The notes under the pieces were generated by a model. It made no database searches. It worked only from the letters and a program-made list of their open reading frames with translations, and had not been told where the DNA came from. This document shows positions 36,038 through 46,605 of a stretch of DNA of 64,000 nucleotides, piece after piece. Source of the DNA: Phorcus lineatus (taxonomy: Eukaryota; Mollusca; Gastropoda; Trochida; Trochidae); NCBI GenBank assembly GCA_921293015.1, contig OV121089.1, positions 40,100,520-40,164,519 on the forward strand. Direction: 5' to 3'. Numbering within the stretch: the stretch's first letter is position 1; every line of letters begins with the position of its first letter. Position numbers and translations under genes: made by a program.

Positions 36038-37356
36038 TAGGGGTGAAACGGTTTACCGCGGTGTAATCATATTGCGGTATTTATTGACGGTTCGGTGCAC
36101 CTCTTGTTTATTGCTGTCAAAAACGCTAAAAATGTCAAATAAAAATCTGCTAAATTTCATTAAAAACTAATCCAAAGTTAAAACGTCATCCAAACGTACT
36201 GACGATTTCAGAGCTCTCTGAAATTTTAATTAAGTTGTAACTTGTAAAGAAATGTCAAAATATTTATTTGAACTGATTTTAGTGAGTCAATTACACTTTG
36301 ATTATTTGACATTTTCAAGTCTTTAGCATAAATTTTACTCTTTTAAAATTATTTCAAATTCAATAAAATTATTGGAGCTTGTGGTTTTTGCAAAGTCAAA
36401 GTTTTTAACTTATTTTCAAAATATAATACGTTATTTAGTTTTATTACTTTATATAAACCAATCGCTGTTCATACACACATCATATATATTCAATGGTAAC
36501 TTAATTAAGCAATTCAACTCTAGAATCTATCGACCAAGTGGGGATTTCAATGTAAAAGAGTTCGAAGAAAAGTACTTTCGTTTTGATTAAATTCCAAGAC
36601 AAAATAGCTCGTTTCAGAAATGTGGAAACAGACTGAATCTCACTCCCATCGCGCGTATTTATTTAACGACTACTGTCTCTATTTTTTGGTAACGTATTAA
36701 TGAATGACGTTATTATTTTCGGAGATTCTCACGAGCACCGCTAATCGTATGTCACCAGCTGGGAGCTTTCTGCAATTTCATTGGTGCACTTGCCCAAGCC
36801 ACGCATGAATCGCTTCACTTATCGATCGACAAAGCATGTAGCGTGTGAGGGCCCTACGTGTGTAGATGGAAGTCATTGGAAGAATATTATGTCTTTAAGT
36901 ATGAACTTAGTGACAAATTAAATAAATTACCAAATGCCACATTGCTAACTATTTCTCCATTTCCCAGCCTTTTCAAGCTGAAATTTTTCCAAATGGCTGA
37001 TTTTTACTGTTTTTTTATTTTCGTGAAAGTATCGTCTGCTCCTTCGGTTGACATTTTGGTTTGTTTACGGGACGACGATTGTCAACGAGACTTCAATTTT
37101 TCTTAATATTGTTTAAATATCAATCAAAAAGATTTATATCTTCTTTATATGACGAGGAAACATTCTCAAAACACTTAATATAAAATAATAACAAGGAAAT
37201 TCAAAACGTTTCAATATATTTTATTATGTTACGGAAGTTACCGACAATGCTCACGGAAATTGCCTGTACCGGTTCTTGGACACTGTACCGCGATACGATA
37301 TATTCAGTAGTTTGAATCGCAATATACTGGTATACCGGTTATATCGCCCACCCCTA
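36038..37356. mobile_element. hAT-like non-autonomous element interrupting the LINE
   Basis: The left end reads TAGGGGTGAAACGGTTTACC. The right end, read on the minus strand, is TAGGGGTGGGCGATATAACC. The short TAGGGGTG terminus followed by GC-rich subterminal repeats (ATATTGCG on both sides) is typical of hAT elements. The 1.3 kb interior holds no transposase. The expected 8-bp target duplication is not visible, so the ends may have decayed. Confidence 0.6.
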
Positions 37357-37385
37357 GTTAATGTGAAATATACATGTCGAAATCT

Positions 37386-37802
37386 GTTTGTCAATGACAC
37401 TGAAAGTTTTCCAAAGACTACCCCCTATTCCCGTAGGTCGGCATGTGTAGGCTAAAGATACGCACGCATGGTTTGAAAACACCTAACATTTCCAATATTA
37501 TGATTTTGATAGATTTTTAAACTGTTTTCTGAAGTCTAGGTAAGGACAAACCGACAGTAGGATCAATGACATTTCTTATGTGGGAAGGCAAACTGTTTGA
37601 TGAGGACAAGTTTGCAAATATTTTTGTCAGTTTTTACCAATTTTGGGCCAATAATCAACATTTAAGTGCTTTTTATCTTTTCTAAAACTTCATGATACCT
37701 TCTAAATTGCCTAAAGATGCATAGACATAAATCTATTACAAGCTAACACTCTTTCTGCTTTACCTGGTTAAGTATTGTGCGAGTGCGTATCTTTACCCGA
37801 CA
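37386..37802. mobile_element. Non-autonomous DNA transposon, TIR TGTCGGGTAAAG, copy 2 (inverted, truncated)
   Basis: The reverse complement of 1984-2450 or so, ending at CTTTACCCGACA (37802). The other terminus is missing; the match begins at GTTTGTCAATGACACTG. It sits between the hAT-like element and the right part of the LINE. Confidence 0.7.
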
Positions 37803-38134
37803 CGGCTTTAAGTTGACTTTTAAGCCGGACAAGATGAATGACAATTCGAGGCTATAGGTTCCCGTTGTTTAGATATGGAATCTTGTAACAATTAGAACAA
37901 TGATTTGACATTATTTTTATTTTTATTTTTAGCCGAGGTACGAGCCTACCAACTGAAAAAAAAACCCACATCGATAAGTATTTTATCTATGAAACTTATT
38001 TGTGCATCGGCTTTTTGCTGATAATAGTTAACACGGAGCCCGACGAATCCCGACTTTCGCATTTTATGTTATCAGCCAGGGAGGTGACGGCTTTCCGTCT
38101 TGTGACAATAAGACGGCATACCATACTTTTTAAA

Positions 38135-38385
38135 AAATATTATTAATTTACAAGCTGTTACGGCTCTACTGCTGACATATGTCATGTATTATGGAATTGT
38201 GAACATGCTCCCTCTCTCTGGAATGAAGTTGAAAACTGGATAAATACACAGGCGGAAATAGATATCTTTTACACTAAGAGAAATGAAGAGAAAAAGATGC
38301 TATTTTCAAAAGTTACCTTAATAAGAGGACATTACCAGTTACGCATATTCAGAGAGAGTTGGCAAATTACTATAATGTAACAAAA
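38135..38385 (+). mobile_element. L1/Tx1-like LINE, C-terminal fragment (right part)
   Basis: The translation has ADICHVLWNCEHAPSLWNEV, ENWINTQAEIDIFYTKRN and SKVTLIRGHYQLRIFRESW. This matches the C-terminal block found after the RT in L1/Tx1-type LINEs. It fits as the same insertion as 35540-36037 with the middle lost or displaced. Confidence 0.6.
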
Positions 38386-38697
38386 ACAATAGCCTTTTCA
38401 AAATGTAACCCTAAAAAAATTGTAAAATTCTGGTCTAGTTGTCATAACTTGTTCACAGACCATTCCTAATCAACTGTGCTGTTCACGTTTAGTGACAATT
38501 CTAAAATGTACTAAAGAAATGATTTGTTGCAAAGGTTTTATATGATTTGCTGTACTTAAAAAAAGAGGAATAAAAAAATATATTTTAAAAAATCATTTGT
38601 AGACAATATTTAACAACATTTTGACAGCATGTGGAATTTCTTATATTTAGTCAGTTTCTTCATCACAAGATTTATCATTTGTCGTATATGCCCTTAC

Positions 38698-38905
38698 CTA
38701 GAGCTCTGTAATATTTCCAGTTGCCCTCTGCCGCCAGGTTCGTATCTGACTCTTCGTAAATGACATTTGACAACAAACAGAGTTTGCTAAGGTCCGTGTA
38801 GAAGAAGGACGCACAGGGAAGACGACAACATGCAGCGCAGTCCAGGTAACTGCGAACTATGTGAACACCCCCTGTATCGGAAAGTACCATATTTTCAAAA
38901 ACTAA
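38698..38905 (-). CDS. PAN/Apple-like domain exon, gene unknown
   Basis: The minus-strand frame gives VFENMVLSDTGG, SYLDCAACCRLPCASFFY, SKLCLLSNVIYE and NWKYYRALG. The spacing of cysteines and the 'LDCAxxCxxxxCxSFxY ... CxL' pattern resemble PAN/Apple modules of secreted and surface proteins. It ends at a consensus donor (CTA-G|GTAAGG, 38698). A possible acceptor (TTTTTCCAG) is at 38906; alternatively the frame starts at ATG 38932. No partner exon was recognised nearby. The domain call is by eye. Confidence 0.5.
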
Positions 38906-38932
38906 CTGGAAAAATACTTGAACAGCGTTCAT

Positions 38933-39710
38933 GATGACATCTGACCCTTCAGAGAAAATTTGTAATACTGACGTGAACCTAGACTACTACGAGACTTTAT
39001 GGATGAGCTGGTTAACTGCTTTACAAAGCCTTTCACTGTTACTGTCTCAAAACAAGATCCATAACCTTTAGAATATTTTGATCATTTATGTATTTCGGTA
39101 TCTTTTGATAGGTCTTTTTTTTCATATATTTTAAGACAAAGATCCATCTGTCAGTCAGAGTTTTAACATGGGAGTCTATGGGAAAATGAAAACTTTTCGG
39201 AGAAATCTTAAATTTTAATTAGTTCCTGTAATAACCTTTTTTGATATGAAAACATGTTATAGTTAACACAATCATATTCAAGAAAAAAGGTAAAAAAATA
39301 TGTATGGTACTGTGGGTTTTTAGCCGCTACGACACATCATGTATTCAAACATTTCTATCCAATTATCGACATTCAAGCTATTTTTGACTATCTTCTACTC
39401 ATTATCTTAAAATATACCTGAACGCATTCATACAAATCATATGCATTCAACTACATCGACTTTCTAAGAAAAACAGATAATAGAACTTGCTCAAATAATA
39501 ATGACTATTAAAATTGCTGAGTCAGCAAAATTATGAATTATTTCAAAATGAAAATATTACGTTTCTTTACTTAGATGAATATTAAGTCAGAAATCATCAA
39601 AATTGAGAAATTACCGCTTCATTTTGGTTTATTATATAAGAACATTATGATTAAGGTTATTTGAATTTTGTAACTGTGACTGAGGAGCGAACATCCTTAA
39701 CGCAATCGTA
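38933..39710. other. No feature recognised
   Basis: AT-rich spacer without supported genes or repeats. Confidence 0.35.
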
Positions 39711-39714
39711 TTTC

Positions 39715-39905
39715 ATTGTACATAGTTAACCGCAATAGTTTTTGGCAGGTCACTGAAGTGACTAGGGGTCAAAAATTCGAAAACAGTCATTTTTATTTTT
39801 CTCAATAAAATCTTTTATAAGTGATTAACAAATTTAAAGACAAGTCATGTTTGTTCGTTTGCATTGTCCTCATTTAAATAAACAGAACACTGAATAGGAA
39901 CCTTA
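39715..39905. repeat. Dispersed repeat, copy 2 (see 10440-10640)
   Basis: Shares GGCAGGTCACTGAAGTGAC and the following AT-rich 150 bp with the copy in P450 intron 5. Old and non-coding. Confidence 0.5.
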
Positions 39906-40069
39906 TCAATTATCTTTACCACACATCGTCTGGTTATCTTTACCATGTGGCCATTCGGAGATCCTTTGAAACAGTTACATTTCAATGTCGTGACTTGTAT
40001 TGGGTATGTTGTTGCTCTAATACTCCATGCTTATCTTTAAATCAAAACAGTATTCCTCTCGTTGAATAG

Positions 40070-40580
40070 TTAAGAAGGAATGTTTGATAAATCTTTGATC
40101 CCTGGTTATGATTTACTTGATTAACAAAGACCGTAATCACTTCTTACCTAAAATACACCTTCGAAAAATCACCAATTCTACAATAAAGAAAAAATGTGAT
40201 ACTACTTACAAGCACGAGTCCGGGTTCACAAACAACAAATTAATTACCCTGACCTCACCTTCGCCATCTGAAGATAAGTAAACTCATTGAATATCCAAGA
40301 AGGAAGGACCCTAACCTCCGCCATCTGAAGATAAGTAAACTCATTGAATATCTAAGAAGGAATGTTTGATTAATCTTTGATCCCTGGTTATGATTTACTT
40401 GATTAACAAAGACCCTAATCATGTCTTACCTAAATACACCTTAGAAAAATCACCAATTCTACAATAAAGAAAAAATGTTACTAAATTACTACCTATAAGC
40501 ACGAGTCCGGGTTCACAAACAACAAATTAATTACCCTGACCTCCGCCATCTGAAGATAAGTAAACACATTGCGAATTGCA
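40070..40580. repeat. Tandem duplication, 282-bp period, 2 copies
   Basis: TGTTTGATNAATCTTTGATCC occurs at 40081 and again at 40363. The following ~200 bp (including AAGCACGAGTCCGGGTTCAC) match closely. A smaller block with CCATCTGAAGATAAGTAAAC occurs three times inside. A recent local duplication, non-coding. Confidence 0.9.
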
Positions 40581-40589
40581 ATAATGGAA

Positions 40590-43089
40590 ATTTTGCTATC
40601 TTTCCTTTATACAAAGTTATGCAAAGTCATAAAATACAACCATTACTCTTGATACAAAAGAGACATTTTTTATCAACAAGTTTTCTCCATCAGTGAACTG
40701 TTAGCTCACATAAGGAAGCGATTACTATTGTGATGTGTTGGATCATGAGTGTTTAAGTGCACTTCTCGAATTGTTAACAGTCTTTTCAAAAGTGTGAAAC
40801 TTTTACAATACGTCAAATGTATGGTAATATCTATAAACTTCATAGCTGCTGAATGTATATTATTCGCCTCCACACAATTATAAGCCAACCCTCTTTACAA
40901 AACATTATAACTTTTGACAATTTTTGTTTCAGAGAGCATGATAAAATGTATGTTAACTCCTTCAACATAATACTTCCCTATCCTAAACAAGCCTTGCGCG
41001 GTTCCTTAAAAAAGAATTTTTTTAAAAGGCTGTCACAGATGACATAAAAGAAACGTAACATGACAAAACGTCCATTAGCATACTGCATAATTTCTATAAA
41101 GAATAATATAAAGAAACAAATGCAAAAAACAGCCAAGACAAAAATTATTGCTCTTTATCAAGTTAACTTACTTTTGTAAATTAGTACATAATAATAAATG
41201 AATACGTCAAGACACTGTAACTATGAAGTGAACACTTGGTCTATGGCCGTCAGTAGCAAGGATATAAGGTTGAATGACAAATGTTCGGCTTTTATCACTT
41301 GAATAAAGAGTTATTAAGGTAGCACTAGTGCAATTTAAAGGTTGGCACTTATGCTGTGTTATGTTAAGTTTCTTTAGTGAAACCATCCTCAAACTTGCTT
41401 TCATGACGTTCAAAGGTGACCGTAAGTCACTATATAAGATAAAAAGAAAAGTGATCAACAAACATAAACGTTTCCAATTGCAAGACTCTTTAATCAAAAG
41501 AAGAATTATTAAAACGATAGTGCCATGATTGTTCACGCGGTGCGAATCCACTGTCCTACCTCGCAGGATCAAAAGGTGTTCACAGAAAAAAGGACAAAAG
41601 TGGTTTTTCCTTCAATAATTGAACATTTCCTCTATGACTAAGGATGATGGGGTCTAGTAATGAGATATTTAACCCTCCGTAGAGTTATTTTTGACAAAAA
41701 TGATAATGTTTATTAAGAAAATTTTATAGAAATAAATCTTTTTTTAAAATATGTTACTGCCCCTTAAAAATTGACTTTCAAACAAGAACCTGCGGTCCTC
41801 TTTTTTAAGTTTTTGCAATGCTAATCTTGCACTGAGGTGAACCTTAGCGTTGAGGTTGTCCATTTCAGGATTCCCTAAACTTTCTGCCATAGGCCAAAGT
41901 GATTGGTAATCCCTAAGGTGGTGATTATGCTATGTTGAGTGTAGCAGTATGCAAGTTCAGTGTTAAGAGAGTCACATGTTCAGGAGAGTCACATATAATA
42001 CGGTAGACACCATAGCGTTTGTGTAGGCTTGTCAAATTATTCAGTGTGGCACTAACTTTAGTTTTGAGGTTGCCTTGTTCAATATCACCCAGTCTTCCTG
42101 TCTTGAAGGAAGCGGGTCATTGTTCATCACTAAAGCATAAACAAAGTGTCTTGTTTCGATTATTTTCATTGAAACATTGGACCATAATTTGATATACACA
42201 TTTGATCAACATTTGTACGAAAATTATTCTCCTCTTAGTTCATTTGATGATTTGATTGCCTTTCGGAGAAGAATACAAGAGGTGCATCTGAGGCACCGTA
42301 GTATATATTCTTAAGGTGGCTGGAGTTATCTTAAGAAAAGCAAACAAAATATCGTCAATAACAAGTTAATCTCTTATATTCAACAAAAGGAGTCCTGAAA
42401 CGAACACACCAAGTTTGAATCCATTTCCCGTTTTGAATCCATTTTTCTCAGTAGGTGAACACCTTACACTTTATTCAGTTAACAAACAATGTATTTTCTC
42501 AACGCGAAAAATTCTGTAACATAACGCCGTAAGTTAATATATTTATTTATATATAAACTTCCGTCTTTAGTGCAAACACCAAAACGTACAGAGAAAGATT
42601 CTCACACATACGCACGATGATAGCAGTTATAGTGCAACTGGTGCTGTCGCTTTTGAATACTTTCTAAACGACTTCCTCGTATGTTGCATCCAATAAAAAC
42701 AATATATTTGTTTAAAAGGCGGAGAGGCTTTTGTCCTTGAACCTGAGTGGTGTGGGCGTAGCTGAAGAGTTAAATGTCAAGTGTGTGCTACCCTGGAAAA
42801 TATCCGACGAAATTGAAACTAACTCTATTGAACCAAGCGAGCTACAGAAAGTAGCTACGGTGAACGTTCACACCATCTTTATGATATCTTTACTGTCTCT
42901 TTGACGGAAAAGGTTTGAATAGAATTTTGAAATGTTCACACGAGTAAACTTTGATCACCCATTTAAGTAGATTCCTTTAATTACATCATCAATGGGTATG
43001 ATGCTTCCTGGTTATAAAATTTTCATTTGAACATGAGAGAATCATTTGTTTTTTTAATGGTTGTACATTTAATCTATCGACTTTACCAG
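40590..43089. other. Intergenic; old dispersed repeats only
   Basis: No gene seen. The segment 41310-41370 resembles the MITE-like core at 12590-12660. The segment 41540-41790 resembles 49500-49740 (shared AAAAGTGGTTTTT / TTTCCTCTA / AAATAAATCT / CTACTGCC-type motifs in order). 42620-42890 shows nothing. Confidence 0.4.
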
Positions 43090-43211
43090 ATACAGACGAA
43101 TGTTCGACTGGAATACACAACTGCGATCCTAACGCCATCTGCACCAACAGCTATGGTTCCCACTTATGTTCATGCAAGTCTGGATTCACAGAACTGGTCT
43201 GACCTGTTCTG
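43090..43211 (+). pseudogene. Calcium-binding EGF exon with a one-base deletion
   Basis: After tttaccag the frame reads [20 protein letters not shown] then [13 protein letters not shown], a textbook cbEGF (D-x-D-E-C start, conserved aromatic after the fourth Cys). The frame then shifts near 43191 and hits TGA 43200-43202, just before a consensus donor TTCTG|GTAAGT at 43211. One extra G at 43191 would restore GTGLTC with the sixth Cys, and would make the exon 123 nt and phase 1-1, as EGF exons normally are. So either the exon is dead or the base is a sequencing error. No other exon of the gene is seen nearby. Confidence 0.65.
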
Positions 43212-43691
43212 GTAAGTTTGACACTCTGTACACTAATCGTGTTACTAATTAACAATCATAATTTCATATTTCACGCATTGTCAACACTGTCAAAACATCG
43301 ACACAAGAACAGGCGCGTCTGCATTGGTTCATGCTCGTAATTTCTGCTTCCGGTGTAATGAAGCAGTTTTTTCCTGTAGCCAGATTGCTCACAGGAAACT
43401 GCTACAAAACTGCCGCCCCATCCCCGGAAAAGCCACAATATAGTTGTTTTCCTCCCGAGGAAACTTTAAAGCCAAACACCCACCGACCTCCCCACCCCCT
43501 TTCCAAACAATATGTCTGTTTGAATAGATATAGAAGGATTATGTTTGTGAAAGAATATTGAAAAACAACAACTCTCTGAGAATGTCTGTAAGTAAGAGAG
43601 GTGAACAAAACTTGTCGGCAGGTCGGGTCCGATCTAATTAGTAAGTACAATGTGTAAGATAGAAAAAGACTATGAATACTACGTTGACGAC

Positions 43692-43693
<2 letters not shown>

Positions 43694-43752
<59 letters not shown>
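43694..43752. repeat. (AT)n(GT)n microsatellite
   Basis: About 37 bp of AT followed by about 22 bp of GT. Confidence 0.97.
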
Positions 43753-43759
43753 ATGTAAA

Positions 43760-45220
43760 TGGGGAATTCCCGAGAAGAAGTATTTTTGTATTCATAAATA
43801 AAATTAGTATATTAATTGTTTTAGAGAATTTAAAATAGGTAAAAGTTACTATAAGTGTATATTACAAAAGAGGTTTCTACATAGTAGTACCATAGAGTAT
43901 GTAAGTTATGTGAGGTGTATATGTATCTACTAAAAAGCGATATAGAATAATGCATAGAATGTAAATAAGGTATTCTTACAAACATATTTCAATGTGTAAA
44001 CTATATAATGAAATTGGAAACATTCCTTTTTAGCATAAAGTATAACAGAAATTTTAGAAAGTATTCATGCCGGAATAAGAGCGATTACTTAGTAATTTCA
44101 CCCAAACGTGACCATTTTCATTAACAATTTTCATTAACCGAGTCCGTTCAACATAGGCTTTAAGAAAATATTGTCAGTAATTACTAACAGAATACGCGGA
44201 CCGTTAATGTTTAAATGAAGTGTCCATAAAAGCCCTACAGATTCGAGGACATTTTTCTGAAACCAACCAAGCCTGACCAACTTGCCTGTAACAATCCTGG
44301 ACAACAATGATTCTGCACCGTCAACCAAACACCTGGTTCCGTGCGCGAACAAAGACCTTTGTTTGGGAAAGGAGAAATATCGTTAATAATATAAGGTTAA
44401 CTTGAATTTCTTTTAAAAGACAGGCGAAGACAGAAAAGGGAACAGTTTGCTTCACGTAACCCAGAATCTGGTAGGAAAATGTATGAAAAGCGCCACTCAT
44501 ACCTTTAAGCTTGAGATAGAGGACTTAAACAAGTACACTACTGTGAACGGATTTCAGGGTAGATCAATGACGGATATCAATGTATTGCATAGATATAAAC
44601 ATCTGATTAATATTTGAATAAAATTCATGAAGAAATATCATAATCAAGAACGGCACAGATATAATGCACGGATGGACGAAATGACCATAAAAGCTGATGC
44701 AAATGTAAGATTCCGTCGAAATGATACATGGTGACATACAACATTCAAATAACTTATTGCCATGACATGGCGAAATTTGTGACGAGGTCAAAATGAGGTC
44801 ACTGTGGTTCGTACACAGACAACAAAAACGTTATGCATGCTCGACTTTCCTGGTAGATTCGTCGACATGTCTGTCCAAGTTCCAATAAGCTATATGTATA
44901 CAAGTGTTTACTGCATTGTAGATATCGCAGAATCGTATTAAAGGTTTTATGTTGTCAATTAATGACTTTCATTGCAATGGCCAGTCCACAAATGTAGACT
45001 TAACGATGTTTTGATGTCATGAGATGTGAAGTGTTAAGTGGTATTGATATTTAGTTTCTAACAATGGTTTGAATTTGAACTATTCATTGTTTCAATGACC
45101 TTCCGGCACTCATGGAGTGGTACATTTAAAGGCAACAAGACAGTGTCATACCTAACACCTGCTCCCTCTTCACAGGTGAAATCATAGGTGTGCTAGATTA
45201 ACAAAATATCAATAGTACAG
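43760..45220. other. No feature recognised
   Basis: AT-rich spacer with short open frames only (for example 72 codons on the minus strand at 44134-44352, no domain seen). Confidence 0.35.
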
Positions 45221-45222
45221 AT

Positions 45223-45362
<140 letters not shown>

Positions 45363-45369
45363 ATCAAAA

Positions 45370-46414
45370 GAAAGAGTTCAAATTATGCATGGAAAGGATA
45401 AAAACACAATATATGTTCAAAAATGTCTTTCCTAGTGCACTAACCGGTTAATTAACAATCATTTATACTTAATTGTTATGGCCCTCGTCCGAAATAACAT
45501 CACAAGGATTGTTGTTAAACAATAGATGTTCCTCAATATTTCAACAATAGCCCGACTGAGTTTAATCTCCACTAGGTACGTAGGTCGATTGGCCCTTTCA
45601 AGAAGACTTGGCATGGTACACGGTCACTGTCTCCAATGTGGAAACTCAAGGACTATTCAGATCTCACAGCCTAAAGGAAAAAGTAATCATCCACGAGTAT
45701 GCACCAGGACAGAATAATATCTTTTCATGAGGTAAAGGACAGTGGTTTCATGGTGCTTATAAATAATACTTATGGGGCGTTTGATTTCTTGTTTATGTTT
45801 GTGTAGCAGGTTTGGATACAAGTATACACTAGCTTCGGCTTGTGGGAAATCCACATTGCAGTTTGTAGACCAGTGAACTTTCAATTACATCAGCGTAAAA
45901 CGAAGCGTTTAAGACATAAGTGAATAAATGTTGGTCGTGATTTTAAAGGACAAAGAAACATCACGTCACTGAATTAGCATATCACTGCCTCTGATGAACA
46001 GATATGTCTCGAATGCATTTCCGTTTTGTAAAATGAGCCAATAGACATCGTAAGGAATTGAAGTGAATTTAATAATGCATTAAATAATAATGAACTGGAA
46101 CGAATGATCTGACAAATCATCAAACGTCTTGAGAGTGACGCAGTGTTTACACAGCATATGCTGTATACAATCACTAAGCAAAGCAAAGCAAACAGCTCCT
46201 GAGCTCGAGGCTTTTATTCTATATTCAGATACTGATTGAGTACTCGCCAGGCTTCTCGGCTAAACGCAAGCAGAATTTGTTTTAAACTTGGCAATTACCC
46301 TATCCTATCAGTGTCTGAACCCTATTTCAGCATTTTATAGCGACGGGACTTTGTCACCAGATACCCAGACCTTTGCGCCAGTTACCCCTGCGCGAACAGC
46401 TGATACGGTGGGTA
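45370..46414. other. Upstream region of the candidate first TRIM exon
   Basis: No coding features recognised. An in-frame TAG at 46415-46417 precedes the ATG at 46454, which supports the latter as a true start. The 200 bp before the ATG are less AT-rich than their surroundings, as expected of a promoter or 5' UTR, but no specific element is assigned. Confidence 0.4.
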
Positions 46415-46453
46415 TAGATAGAGGGACAATGCTATAGATTCAGTCGGGTGGGT

Positions 46454-46605
46454 ATGGGTGCAACACAGAGCAAGTCTACCCAGCTGAGACAGCTTCCAGG
46501 TCGGCGGACGGGTAAACTCACAAGGACTCTAAGCGAGCAACCAGCCGTCTTAAGTTTGCCTCCAAAATCTCAACTCAGTCGCTCAAATTCGTTGAGTGAG
46601 GCAAG
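46454..46605 (+). CDS. Candidate first coding exon with N-myristoylation signal (joins TRIM-like gene)
   Basis: ATG at 46454 has G at -3 and G at +4 and follows an in-frame stop. It opens MGATQSKSTQLRQLPGRRTG, matching the N-myristoyltransferase consensus (Gly2, Ser6, Lys7), followed by basic and Ser-rich sequence ending SRSNSLSEA. A consensus donor AAG|GTGAGT ends the exon at 46605 in phase 2. The acceptor at 52906 (tatattcag) opens the TRIM-like exon in the complementary phase: AG+A CCA ACC ATG GGC. The join is therefore open and in frame. The intron would be 6.3 kb. The linkage is inference; the exon could belong to another transcript. Confidence 0.55.

Noticed and set aside
36038..37356. 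8-bp target duplication for the hAT-like element
   Set aside because: The bases directly flanking the termini differ; GTTAATG occurs near both ends but is offset by 11 bp on the left, so it was not accepted.
46330..46400. NF-kB-like site (GGGACTTTGT) upstream of the candidate TRIM exon
   Set aside because: A single partial match is expected by chance and the promoter itself is not established.
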